64,000 nucleotides of DNA from Immundisolibacter cernigliae (GCF_001697225.1 NZ_CP014671.1:2790001-2854000); one strand, 5' to 3'; numbered from the stretch's first letter, positions 36,301 through 43,666 are shown. The notes: a model not told the origin generated them from the letters alone. Translations and numbers: made by a program.

Positions 36301-36440
36301 GCCAGCACTGTCAAATAAAAGACTTCATAATCGTCCCAGCATGCCCAATGCTTCATGAGGTCTTCAATTAGTTCAGGTGCTGTTTTTGCGACTGACAATG
36401 CAAAGACTCCGAGGTTTAGGGAAACGCTGAATAAATCCAT
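33342..36440 (-). CDS. SF1 helicase with nuclease-like insertion (helicase IV-like)
   Basis: The product is about 1032 residues from ATG 36440, or 1040 from 36464. Order: N-terminal domain, a charged coiled coil (about 90-160), the Walker A 'VVARAGSGKTTTLV', a PD-(D/E)XK-like insertion ('GEKIIADFLFEHAI', 'YRPDFTIFV', 'IIEYFG') as in HelD, 'CIDEFQDFSDLF', 'VGDDWQAINGFAGSD', 'NYRS', 'ISTAHKFKGLEKP' and 'LYVALTRAAD'. It is clearly lower in GC than its neighbours, consistent with transfer. The start codon lies in a dispersed repeat. A DNA-repair or anti-phage role is possible but unproven. Confidence 0.85.
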   Translation of the reverse strand: MDLFSVSLNLGVFALSVAKTAPELIEDLMKHWACWDDYEVFYLTVLAPRLVVSPQSGDETERSILSALRPQLSEREWNELPQMIAEKRKGILREIESERLRREMLERERQEAERIAAQKREEEARERIRQDQIRKQAEERRTAMLHELRRRFNSDFLSATPYFFETCAGILTEQEFEAEKFSFVKSWIKVNGPKQVPDDEQIAAISAVHGHVQVVARAGSGKTTTLVSRVLFLLKHCRIAPAEILILAFNRKAVLEVRRRLLVLIDQNAESEIVDEINRRKNAGQKQHLKLEEIEEGAVDTIASQLKITLPHVMTFHALAYAIVHPEESLLYNGTEGESQGLSRAFQQVIDDHLREPAFREKIRELMLAHFREDWDRIVEGRHDQSKEEFLRFRRSLPRESLGGEYVKSYGEKIIADFLFEHAITYKYERNHWWSGANYRPDFTIFVTPKSGLIIEYFGLIGDPDYDEMSESKREYWKTKSGWTLIEVTPEDIANEGSAAFLERFKTTLLDQGIQCTRLSEDEIWNRVRDRAIDRFTTASVGFVGRCRKQSLSPLELLDKIKSYSPLSPVEGMFLDLVYSLYAAYLNRLSSTGEEDFDGLMQRAAQAVEDGVASFQRKSGGGDLASLRYVCIDEFQDFSDLFYRLLVAIRKVTPQVELFCVGDDWQAINGFAGSDLRFFNQFGRYVGKSRCLYISTNYRSASSIVAVGNALMSGLGKPASASKKAVGKVLASDLNDFEPSLIEKQRHPGDIITPAVLRLANNALAAGTDVVMLCRRNGLPWFVNFQDQSAGSGRGLARYLDLVRSFFPNGLRERISISTAHKFKGLEKPMVIVLDLVARSYPLIHPDWAFSRILGDSPQKITEEERRLLYVALTRAADTLVVFTERRSKSPFLEELEREIPLAAVEWADYPPLRGLTTRLVVKVGNQEQRGGAPTFAIKDFLKASGYQWQSNGWPGWAKSFPAEGFRTDILKSEVWSEPADGIDVRIFDDTDTAIAQFLVDGGEWRCITDNLNEICTSNGDNETPMASANGV

Positions 36441-36461
36441 CCTGGATTTCTCAGCGCCCGC
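36426..36461 (-). repeat. Repeat family D copy 1, supplying the helicase start codon
   Basis: The element contains TGAATAAATCCATCCTGGAT and TTCTCAGCGCCCGC. Other copies are at 50270-50304 and, inverted, 63493-63525. The helicase ATG at 36440 (and ATG 36464 beside it) lies in or next to this repeat. Confidence 0.75.
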
Positions 36462-36487
36462 CATCGGAAAAGCGTGGTTTTCCGATG

Positions 36488-36528
36488 GCTTACAAGATCA
36501 GCAGCTTACAGCCGCTGATCTTGTAAGC
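36488..36528 (-). promoter_or_regulatory. 15-bp perfect hairpin in the helicase leader
   Basis: GCTTACAAGATCAGC and its exact inverse complement flank an 11-base loop, 48 bases before the helicase start on the minus strand. No T-run follows, so it could be an operator or an mRNA stem rather than a terminator. A smaller stem (GGAAAAGC...TTTTCC) lies next to it. Confidence 0.55.
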
Positions 36529-36663
36529 GCGTCCCTGCGCTGCGGGAAACGCTGAATACTTCAGCATTTCCTTAGGGCAATGGGGTCTAACGTAATTTGT
36601 ACACCATTTGGCGCACAATCTGGTATGGGTTTCCGACACAGTTTTTATAAATCAGCAAGTTGA

Positions 36664-36914
36664 ATGGCCATGCCGGATTATCCACCGTTGTCCCTCTCAC
36701 TTCGCCGCCCAAGCTGCTGGACTAGGTTCGGAACCGGGTCCGGCGGCTGGGGTACGCCAAGCGGACCGAGACTTCCTACGTCCACTGAATAAAACGATAC
36801 ATCCTTTTCCACGGCAAGCGCCACCCCCGGGAGAAGGGCAAAGCCGAGGTGGAAGCGTTTCTGACCAAGCTGGCGGTGGAGCGCCACGTGGCGGCAGCCA
36901 CTCAGTCAGCGTAG
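36664..36914 (+). pseudogene. Integron integrase (intI) N-terminal fragment 2
   Basis: Read across one frameshift, the sequence gives 'PKLLD', stop, 'VRNRVRRLGYAKRTETSYVH', stop, 'IKRYILFHGKRHPREKGK', then 'AEVEAFLTKLAVERHVAAAT'. That is the SAM-like N-terminal domain of integron integrases, with Gln to TAG and Trp to TGA mutations. Homology ends at about 36905, where a repeat begins. It reads away from the helicase unit, as intI reads away from cassettes. It is distinct in sequence from the fragment at 7706 and extends further. Confidence 0.82.
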
Positions 36915-37036
36915 GGTGGGCAAAGGCCATAAGGCCGTGCCCACGCGGTTCTGACGAGGTTTCGATGAGCCGCATGCGGCGAGTGGCGCCGTGTCCGCGT
37001 GGGCACGCTGCGCTTTGCCCACCCTACCGCTGGCTC
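36909..37036 (+). repeat. Family C repeat copy 3 with adjoining hairpin
   Basis: A hairpin GCGTAGGGTGGGC / GCCCACGCGG (36909-36949) precedes the family C unit (36952-37036), which is nearly identical to 33257-33338 in the same orientation. The two direct copies flank the helicase and intI remnant, about 3.7 kb apart. Confidence 0.8.
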
Positions 37037-37054
37037 ACGCGCCCCGATGCGGCC

Positions 37055-38626
37055 TTAGCCGCCCTCCGCCATCTGCCGCAGTGCCCGCCGGTTGGTCTTG
37101 CCGCTGTTGCCGCGGGGCAGTTCGTCCAGAAAACGGTATTCGCGCGGGCGCTGGTAGCCGGGCAGGTCGGATTGCTGCACCACGGCGTCCAGGGCGGCAT
37201 CGTCGAGGGCGGGATTCTTGCGCACTACGAAGGCGACGATGCGCTGGCCCCACTGCGGGTCCGGCAGGCCGACCACGGCCGCCTCGGCCACGTCCGGGTG
37301 CGCCAGCAGCACGTTCTCGACCGGCCCGGGCATGACGTTGATGCCGCCGGAGATGATCATGTCGTCGACCCGGCCGCGCACGTACAGATAGCCGTCGGCG
37401 TCGAAGGTGCCCAGATCGCCGGAGCGCCACCACGGGCCGACGAATTTTTCCCGCGACAGCGGCGGGTCGCACCAGAACTCCTGCGCCAGCGACGGGCCGG
37501 CGATGAGGATTTCGCCTTCCTCGCCGGGCGGCAGTTCATCGTCCGGGCTGCCGCCGGCCGCCACCACGCGCACTTCGGAATTCAGCAGCGGTTTGCCGAC
37601 GCTCTCGATCTTGTCGGGCCGGGCGAGGTCCTCCGGGAACATGGCCGTGCCGCCGGACACGGCGGTCTCGGTGGTCGAATAGCAGTTGATGATGCGCGGG
37701 CAGATGCGGCGGCGGATGGCCTCCAGCGTCGGCAGGTCCATCACCTCGCCGGCAAAGCCGACCTGGCGCAGCGAGGACAGGTCGTGGCTTTCCACGTCCT
37801 CGCGCAGCAGCAGGCGCCACATGGTGGGCACCAGCAGCAGGTTGGTCAGGCGCTCCTCGGCAATGGTGCGCAGCACGCGCTTCGGGTCCCAGTGGTCGTG
37901 GAACACCTGCCGGGCGCCGATGTTGAAGTAGGGCAGGGCCAGGTTCGACCAGCCCATGAAGGACGTGGTGAACATGTTCAGCGTGCTGCTGTGCGGCGTC
38001 AGACCGAACGGGTAGACGGCCGCCCGGCAGCTTTCGACCAGCTTGGCGTGGGTGTGCAGCACGCCCTTCGGGATGCCCGTGGTGCCGGAAGTCAGCACGA
38101 TGGCGGCCAGGTCGTGCCCGGCCAGCGCCATCGGCTCGAAGTCGAGCGGGTAGCGGTCCAGATCATCCGGGATCACCGGCTCGTTGCCGCTGCGGATCTT
38201 GTCGGGCGGCGTGGCCTCGCTGCGGGCGCGCACGTAGCCGGTGATCAGCGGCACCTGGGCGCGAATGTGCGCCACCTGATCGGCGAAGCTGCCGTCGTAG
38301 ATCAGGGCCCGCGGCGAGATGCGCTCCAGCGTCTTGACCAGCACCGGCAGTTTCTCGCGCACGTGCAGGGCCACCGGCACGGCGCCCAGTTCCCAGCAGC
38401 CGTACAGCGCGATCGGGTGGATGGTGGACGGCAGCATCATCAGCGCCACCCGGTCGCCCTTGCGCACGCCCAGGCCAAACAACAGGGCGGCGGTCTGCTG
38501 CGCGCGCGCCAGCATCTGCCGGTAGGTGTAGCGGTGCTGCGAGTCCGCCAGCGCCTCGTTGTCCGCGTGGTGGCGGGCGGTGCGGTGCAGGGCCTGGCGC
38601 AGGTTCGGGCCGCGGGATTCGGGCAT
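37055..38626 (-). CDS. AMP-forming acyl-CoA synthetase / aryl-CoA ligase
   Basis: This 523-residue ANL-superfamily ligase activates a carboxylic acid to its CoA thioester through an acyl-AMP. Motifs: P-loop 'VLTSGTTGIPKGVLHTH', 'CYSTTETAVSGG', the hinge 'RSGDLGTFDADGYLYVRGR' and the catalytic Lys in 'LPRGNSGKTNRRAL'. The family includes cyclohexanecarboxylate and benzoate-type ligases; the exact acid is not predictable. It could feed the acyl-CoA dehydrogenase and hydratase at 13-15 kb. Confidence 0.9.
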   Translation of the reverse strand: MPESRGPNLRQALHRTARHHADNEALADSQHRYTYRQMLARAQQTAALLFGLGVRKGDRVALMMLPSTIHPIALYGCWELGAVPVALHVREKLPVLVKTLERISPRALIYDGSFADQVAHIRAQVPLITGYVRARSEATPPDKIRSGNEPVIPDDLDRYPLDFEPMALAGHDLAAIVLTSGTTGIPKGVLHTHAKLVESCRAAVYPFGLTPHSSTLNMFTTSFMGWSNLALPYFNIGARQVFHDHWDPKRVLRTIAEERLTNLLLVPTMWRLLLREDVESHDLSSLRQVGFAGEVMDLPTLEAIRRRICPRIINCYSTTETAVSGGTAMFPEDLARPDKIESVGKPLLNSEVRVVAAGGSPDDELPPGEEGEILIAGPSLAQEFWCDPPLSREKFVGPWWRSGDLGTFDADGYLYVRGRVDDMIISGGINVMPGPVENVLLAHPDVAEAAVVGLPDPQWGQRIVAFVVRKNPALDDAALDAVVQQSDLPGYQRPREYRFLDELPRGNSGKTNRRALRQMAEGG

Positions 38627-38820
38627 GGACGTTTCCTCCTGAGTCCGGCCGGGTTCGTGCCCGGCTCGATGGTGGTTGGCTGTGTCGTCCGTGACCGGCG
38701 CGGGCCACGAGGGTGGCGATGCAATCAGGATAGTGCCACGGCGGCGGCGTGGCAGGCGGGTCTTCGCGCTACCATCGGCGCGCCGGATTTGCCTGGCAAA
38801 CGTACTGGAGGGATTGGCTT

Positions 38821-39117
38821 ATGCGTGGCATGTATGGGGCGAGCCTGGCGCTGATCGGCCTGTTTTCGACCCCGCTGCGGGCGCACGACTGCGTGACGAC
38901 GGGGCATTACGCCAACTGCAACGACGGCACCAGCTACACCTACCAAGGCGGGGCGATGGTCGGTTCGGACGGCACCACCGTGATCCGCACGCCGGACGGG
39001 GTCTACGTCGGGCATCAGCACCCGCAGGGCGTGCGCCCGCCGGTCCGCGACCCGCGCCTGGGCAACGAGGCGCATCCGGGCTGCAAGACAGTCAAGGGTC
39101 GCGAGGTGTGCGGCTGA
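38821..39117 (+). CDS. Small secreted protein, unknown function
   Basis: The 98-residue precursor has a signal peptide cut near 'PLRAHD' and four Cys in the mature part ('HDCVTTGHYANCND' and 'HPGCKTVKGREVCG'), suggesting two disulfides in the periplasm. The middle is Gly/Thr/His-rich. GGAGG precedes ATG 38821. No family is recognised. The gene diverges from the acyl-CoA ligase. Confidence 0.7.
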   Translation: MRGMYGASLALIGLFSTPLRAHDCVTTGHYANCNDGTSYTYQGGAMVGSDGTTVIRTPDGVYVGHQHPQGVRPPVRDPRLGNEAHPGCKTVKGREVCG

Positions 39118-39412
39118 GCGGGCCGACGTCATGGATGGATCGTCTTTACCCAGGCCGTGCAGCTTGGTGTAGGAGCGGGCCATGCCCGCGACGGTGTCTT
39201 GCGCAACGCCCACCCGTCCGCGGGATTCCGGTGTAGGTGCCCGGCTATGCCGGGCGATGGGCCGGCGGCACACGGCCACTGGCAAGGCGATGGCGGCCAG
39301 CCACGCCCCGCCATCGCGCAGCACAGCTGCGCTCCCACAGGTGATGGGGCGCTTGCGTGGTGGTGATCGGATGGTTCAAGCCAGACAGGCGGGCCGGTAC
39401 ATATCCGGCAAT

Positions 39413-39457
39413 AAAAAAGGTGGCGTCCCCGCTCCCCCACAGATAAGGGACGCCACC
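39413..39457 (-). terminator. Rho-independent terminator for the catechol dioxygenase transcript
   Basis: An 11-bp perfect stem, GGTGGCGTCCC / GGGACGCCACC, is followed on the minus strand by six T bases (complement of 39413-39418). It lies about 160 bases after the dioxygenase stop. Confidence 0.85.
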
Positions 39458-39585
39458 CCATCCCTGGACCGCGGCGCGGCCGATCGGGATAACCATTACC
39501 GCCACCGTTGCGGTGGCGTCCGGGCGCCGGCAGATTGCCGGCACCCAATGCGCAGCCATCGTTTCACGCCCGTCCCGCGCCCGGC

Positions 39586-39599
39586 TTGACCCAGGTCAA
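39586..39599. promoter_or_regulatory. Palindrome TTGACCCAGGTCAA downstream of catechol dioxygenase
   Basis: It has the same TTGAC-N4-GTCAA form as the upstream sites at 20928 and 40601, but lies just after the gene. It could be a second operator allowing looping across the gene (about 1 kb to 40601), or chance. Confidence 0.35.
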
Positions 39600-39619
39600 C
39601 GCCGGATGCGTGAGGTCGC

Positions 39620-40528
39620 TCAGGTCAGCGCGGAACCGAAGCTCGGAATCATTTCCCGGCCGTGGAAGAAGATGGCCCGCGCTGCCTCGTCCTCGGTCCA
39701 GGTCACCACGTCGTTGTCGTAGTGGGGGAAGGTGCCGCCGGCGTAGGTTTCGTTGCGGTTGCCGGACGGGTCGAAGAAGTAGGTGGTCAGGCCGCGCGTG
39801 AGGCCGTGCCGGGACGGGGTCAGTTCGGTACGCACGCGGTGGCGGGATTGCAGGTCGGCCGCGCGCAGCACGTCGTCCCAGGTCTCCACATAGAAGCCGA
39901 CGTGGTGCAGCTTGCCGTTCGGGCCCTTGATGAAGGCGATGTCGTGCGCCTTGTTGGTGACGTGCAGGAAGCTCGCCAGCAGGCCGCCTTCCTTGTTGAT
40001 CAGCCGCTCGCTCTGGTGAAAGTCGAGTCCCTCCACGAAAAAGCGCGTCACGCCTTCCAGATCCTCGCCGGTCAGCAGCACGTGGTCGAAGCGGTTCACG
40101 CCCACGCCACGCCGGTCGTCCGGCCACGGTTCCGGGTTGGTGTTGCCGACCGCGATGCCGACCCGTTCCATCTGCTGGTAGAACTCGATCCGGTGCCCGG
40201 TGGGCAGCGTGGTGGCCACGGCCTCGCCCTCGCCGATGCGGCTGCCGGCGGACACGCGCTGCACCGGAAAGCCGAAGCGCTCGCAGGTGCTCTCGATGCG
40301 CGCCAGATCGTCCGGAAAACGCACCTTGAAGGCCAGGTGGTCCAGGCCCGCGCGGTCGTTTTCCTTGAGGATCACGCTGTGGTGGTCGTACTCGTCCCAG
40401 CCCTTGAAATAGGCGGTGCCGGGCGCGCTGGCGGTTTCGGTAAGGCCCAGAAACTCGCCGTAGTGCCGGCGCGCCTCGGCCAAGTCCAGGACATTGATGG
40501 CGACTTTGCCGATACGCAGGATGCTCAT
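39620..40528 (-). CDS. Catechol 2,3-dioxygenase (XylE-like)
   Basis: This 302-residue Fe(II) extradiol enzyme has two VOC domains. The ligands H149 ('NRFDHVLL'), H209 ('KLHHVGFYVETWDD') and E260 ('DPSGNRNETYAGG') keep the exact spacing of XylE (153/214/265). ATG 40528 has AGGAA upstream; the much longer open frame to 41041 has no such support. The candidate operator TTGACGGCTGTCAA is 73 bases upstream. It is the second extradiol dioxygenase in the window and the one closest to true catechol 2,3-dioxygenases. Confidence 0.92.
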   Translation of the reverse strand: MSILRIGKVAINVLDLAEARRHYGEFLGLTETASAPGTAYFKGWDEYDHHSVILKENDRAGLDHLAFKVRFPDDLARIESTCERFGFPVQRVSAGSRIGEGEAVATTLPTGHRIEFYQQMERVGIAVGNTNPEPWPDDRRGVGVNRFDHVLLTGEDLEGVTRFFVEGLDFHQSERLINKEGGLLASFLHVTNKAHDIAFIKGPNGKLHHVGFYVETWDDVLRAADLQSRHRVRTELTPSRHGLTRGLTTYFFDPSGNRNETYAGGTFPHYDNDVVTWTEDEAARAIFFHGREMIPSFGSALT

Positions 40529-41042
40529 GGCGGAATTCCTCGCTTGGCTTGCCGGAGCAAGCGGACGGCAGTCATTCTGCGGCGCCGTCACGGCGGGGGA
40601 TTGACGGCTGTCAAGGGTGCGCCCCGGCAACCGGGAAGAGCCCAACCGATGGCCCATGTGACGAATCCTCCGGGCTTGTTTGCGCTGTATGTTTGAACTG
40701 CATAAGATCGCGACACGGTGGGCAACACTGTCCCCTAACCGGCGCGGCTCTACCTTGAACCCGCCGGCCGAACGGGGCGCGCCGGCCGTCAAGCCGCTCA
40801 CTTCCCCGCCGGGGCCAGGGTTGGCGGGAACAGACCCATGCGGGGTATACGGAAATGTTCCGGAATTTCCCTGAACTCGGCTCGTATCGAGGGGGGACGA
40901 ACGGCCTATAAGGGAGTGTGCAGGTGATTGTTCCGAAAACGTGTTTCTTGGTTTGGCTGCCCTGCACGACACGCGCCAGCTCGGGTGCGGGTTATGCAGA
41001 AATGTTTCGTTGTTAACCAGGGCACATTTCCAGATATTCAAT
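40529..41042 (-). promoter_or_regulatory. Catechol dioxygenase upstream region with TTGAC-N4-GTCAA site
   Basis: The palindrome TTGACGGCTGTCAA lies at 40601-40614. The remaining ~430 bases up to the cassette-like lipoprotein hold no gene I can support; composition becomes more AT-rich after about 40670, marking the edge of acquired DNA. Confidence 0.5.
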
Positions 41043-41049
41043 GTTAGGC
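41043..41049 (+). other. GTTRRRY-type integron core site before lipoprotein gene
   Basis: GTTAGGC matches the attI/attC crossover consensus and lies 25 bases before the start of an AT-rich gene that ends at an attC-like sequence. A seven-base match alone is weak; the paired site downstream adds support. Confidence 0.4.
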
Positions 41050-41074
41050 AATCAAATCAGGAGAAATTACGAGA

Positions 41075-41542
41075 ATGAAGCGTCTATTTTCAATCGTCGC
41101 GACACTAATATTGACGGCATGTGGCACAACGTTACCGGGCAAGCTCTACTCACTGCAAGATGGTGTGGTGATGGATTTTCAAATTGAGAAGAGCCACGGA
41201 ACTGGAGGGATGTACGCGCAGAACAATAAGACTGGGGAGAAATTTACGGGCCAATACACCGGTACATACAAAGGTGGTGGTATGGAAACAACAATTGGCA
41301 GTGGATCCTACCGAGGATCGTCCACCAGCTATACGACGGGGAGCATGTACCAGCACTCTGGAAATATCTCTTCTAGTAGCACTAAATTCATGCCACCCTC
41401 AGACGCAACAGCGCGCGGAGTTCTAATGGGAGACAACGGGACTGTCATAGAGTTGTATATGGAAATTCGTCCGGGCATCGTTCCAAAGGGCCATGGTGAA
41501 GGGATAGATAACAAAGGCAATCGCTATCAAGTTCAATTTTGA
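41075..41542 (+). CDS. Putative lipoprotein, hypothetical; cassette-like
   Basis: This 155-residue protein has a lipoprotein signal 'LFSIVATLILTACGTT' (lipobox Cys near residue 16) and a Gly/Ser/Thr/Tyr-rich mature region ('GKYTG...GSGSYRGSSTSYTTG' style). It is AT-richer than the flanking genes. 'caggaga' lies before ATG 41075. It sits between a GTTRRRY core and an attC-like structure, so it is probably an integron gene cassette separated from its integrase. Function unknown. Confidence 0.72.
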   Translation: MKRLFSIVATLILTACGTTLPGKLYSLQDGVVMDFQIEKSHGTGGMYAQNNKTGEKFTGQYTGTYKGGGMETTIGSGSYRGSSTSYTTGSMYQHSGNISSSSTKFMPPSDATARGVLMGDNGTVIELYMEIRPGIVPKGHGEGIDNKGNRYQVQF

Positions 41543-41558
41543 GAACATAAGGACTAAT

Positions 41559-41638
41559 GTCTAATAAGCGCTTCGAGAGGGATGCTCCAACAGCCGGCTT
41601 TGCCGCCTGTTTCCGCGCTCCTCAATCTAAACGGTAAC
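41559..41638 (+). other. attC-like site, degenerate, after lipoprotein gene
   Basis: It begins GTCTAAT, contains TTCGAGAGGGA (shared in part with attC site 1 and with Vibrio cholerae-type attC arms) and the hairpin AACAGCCGGC / GCCGCCTGTT, then GCGCTCCTC. The expected final GTTRRRY is only approximated (GGTAACT), so the site looks decayed. Confidence 0.5.
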
Positions 41639-41639
41639 T

Positions 41640-41839
41640 AAAGGATAATTCTGTGAGCCCGCGGCGCAATAAGTGCACCGCATTGCGCCGTATTGCGTTT
41701 GCGCGGCGCGGACATGGCGAAGGTTCCGATCGCGATCCGGCGGGTTATGGCTTCGCCCAACTCGTCCTGAGCGAACTGGTTTGACACTGTCGGCAGCGAG
41801 CGTAATTCCCAGGCCAGCTTGCGCCCGCAGAGCAATCGG
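41640..41839. other. Gap with inverted GCAATAAGTGCACCGCATTG-type repeat
   Basis: About 200 bases without a gene. A palindromic unit at about 41658-41698 is the inverse of one near 33112. The remainder shows no recognisable element. Confidence 0.4.
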
Positions 41840-43666
41840 TCACTCGGATGACGGTTCTTCCACGCGGTGCTGACGCAGTTCCGGCGCGCGGCGCGAGGGT
41901 TCGCCCGGCCGGCGATCGTAGACGCCGCCCTCGCCCGACACCCGCATCTCCTGCACCACCAGCTGTGTTTCATGATCCGCCACACCCAGGCTGCGCAGGG
42001 CGTAATCCACCAGCCCGAAGGCCAGTTCGCGCTCGCCCATGATGGCCACGCCAACGCCCTGTTGCATCAACTGGGCGACTTCGGCCTCGGTGTGGGTACG
42101 CACGGCGGTGTCGATGTCCGGATTCAGGTTGCGCGCCAGCTCGATGACACGCCGCGTCTGGTAGCCAACCGGCGTGGCGATCACGAGCAGGCGTGCCGTG
42201 TCTGCGCCTGCTGCTTCGAGCACGCCGGGAATGGTGGCGTTGCCGTGAACCGCCTGCGCGCCTCGCTCACGCAGCGCCTCGATGCGCCGGCGATCCTGGT
42301 CGATCACCACAATCGGGATGCCTTGGCCTTGCAGCCCCCGTTCAACCACCCGGCCGACCCGGCCATAGCCAACAATGATCACGTGATCGGACGGACCCTC
42401 GCCGCCCTCCGTAGGCAGCGTGGACAACCGCTCGGCGCCGCGTCGTTCCAGACGCGCCAGCAGGCCGCCGTGGGTGCGAGTCCGGATGGCAATCCGGTGA
42501 AGCCCTGCAAACACCAGCGGATTGAGCGTAATCGACAGCAGCGCGCCGGCGAGGATCAGGTCTCGACCCTGCGGCGGCAAAAGGCCGAGTGCCACGCCCA
42601 GCCCGGCCAGGATGAACGAGAACTCGCCGATCTGCGCCAGGCTTGCCGAAACGGTGAATGCCGTCGATGCGGGATAGCCCAGCGCCATGACAATCCCGAA
42701 CGCCGCCAGCGACTTGCCAAGGACAATGACCAGCACCACGGCCAGCACGGCCAGCGGCTCGCGCAGCAGAATGGTCGGGTCGAACAACATGCCCACCGAC
42801 ACGAAAAACAGCACGGCAAAGGCGTCCTGCAACGGCAGCGAGTCGGCCGCCGCCTGATGGCTGAAGTCGCTTTCGCTGAGCACGACGCCGGCAAAAAACG
42901 CCCCCAGCGCAAACGACACGCCGAACAGCACAGCCGAACCATAGGCAATGCCAAGCGCGGTTGCGAGCACCGACAGCGTGAACAGCTCGCGCGAGCCGGT
43001 ACGCGCGACGTGCGCCAGAAGCCACGGGATCGCTCGCGTGCCAACGACCAGCACCAGTGCCAGAAACAGCCCAACCTTGCCCAGCGTCAGCGCCAGCACC
43101 ACCCAGAGAGGATCGCCGGCGGTTGCACCGGGAACACCACCCAGCCGGCCCGCGAGTGCAGGCAGCAGCACCAGCGCCAGCACCATCGCCAGGTCTTCAA
43201 CGATCAACCAGCCGACGGCGATGCGCCCGTTCGGCGAGTCGAGCACGCCGTGCTCCTCCAGCGCACGCAGCAGCACCACCGTGCTGGCGACGGACAGCGC
43301 CAGGCCGAACACCAGGCCGGCACCGAAGGTCCAGCCCCACAGATGCGCCATGCCGACACCCAGCGCCGTGGCGACCGCGATCTGCCCGACCGCTCCGGGG
43401 ATGGCCACCCGCCGGACGGCCAGCAGATCCTTGATCGAGAAATGCAGCCCGACCCCGAACATCAACAGGATGACGCCGATTTCGGCAAGCTCGGCCGCGA
43501 GCTTTTCGTCGGCAACGAACCCTGGCGTAAACGGGCCGACCGCGACGCCGGCCAGCAGGTAGCCGACCAACGGCGGCAGTTTGATCTTGCTGGCAAGAAA
43601 CCCGCCGACAAACGCGAGCAGCAACCCCATCACGATGGTGGGGATGAGTGTGGTTTCGTGAGGCAT
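41840..43666 (-). CDS. Kef-type K+/H+ antiporter with TrkA-N domain (YbaL/RosB-like)
   Basis: This is a 608-residue CPA2-family antiporter. The N-terminal ~390 residues form about 12 membrane helices ('GVILLMFGVGLHFSIKDLL', 'LSVASTVVLLRALEE', 'FFVSVGMLFDPTILL'), followed by a cytoplasmic TrkA-N domain with the NAD(H)-binding 'HVIIVGYGRVGRVVERGL' and a TrkA-C end. The start at ATG 43666 has GGGAG upstream. It exports potassium or admits protons under redox or pH control. It reads in the same direction as rnk, 192 bases downstream. Confidence 0.9.
   Translation of the reverse strand: MPHETTLIPTIVMGLLLAFVGGFLASKIKLPPLVGYLLAGVAVGPFTPGFVADEKLAAELAEIGVILLMFGVGLHFSIKDLLAVRRVAIPGAVGQIAVATALGVGMAHLWGWTFGAGLVFGLALSVASTVVLLRALEEHGVLDSPNGRIAVGWLIVEDLAMVLALVLLPALAGRLGGVPGATAGDPLWVVLALTLGKVGLFLALVLVVGTRAIPWLLAHVARTGSRELFTLSVLATALGIAYGSAVLFGVSFALGAFFAGVVLSESDFSHQAAADSLPLQDAFAVLFFVSVGMLFDPTILLREPLAVLAVVLVIVLGKSLAAFGIVMALGYPASTAFTVSASLAQIGEFSFILAGLGVALGLLPPQGRDLILAGALLSITLNPLVFAGLHRIAIRTRTHGGLLARLERRGAERLSTLPTEGGEGPSDHVIIVGYGRVGRVVERGLQGQGIPIVVIDQDRRRIEALRERGAQAVHGNATIPGVLEAAGADTARLLVIATPVGYQTRRVIELARNLNPDIDTAVRTHTEAEVAQLMQQGVGVAIMGERELAFGLVDYALRSLGVADHETQLVVQEMRVSGEGGVYDRRPGEPSRRAPELRQHRVEEPSSE

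Larger units (their letters stand above)
33340..36592 (-). mobile_element. Integron-cassette-like unit carrying one helicase gene, bounded by 15-bp inverted repeats
   Basis: CGTTAGACCCCATTG at 33340-33354 is repeated exactly, inverted, at 36578-36592. On the minus strand the right edge reads 'ttacGTTAGAC', like the attI core before cassette 1 ('ttacGTTGGGC'). The left edge reads GTCTAAC across the helicase stop, like the attC first box. An intI remnant reads away from it at 36664. These features fit a cassette of about 3.25 kb whose attC outer half was replaced by a family C repeat. A transposon with short inverted repeats is the alternative. Confidence 0.5.
39118..39619. repeat. Gap of repeats: family A copy 5, family B, terminator and palindrome
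   Basis: No gene is supported. Family A lies at 39169-39192, family B units at 39235-39345, a minus-strand terminator at 39413-39457, and the palindrome TTGACCCAGGTCAA at 39586-39599, 21 bases beyond the catechol dioxygenase stop. GCCGGCAGATTGCCGGC (about 39526-39542) is a further hairpin. Confidence 0.65.

Noticed and set aside
40529-41041. N-terminal extension of the catechol dioxygenase to 41041
   Set aside because: The extra 171 codons have no family similarity or ribosome-binding site, cross the candidate operator and would give an abnormally long protein.
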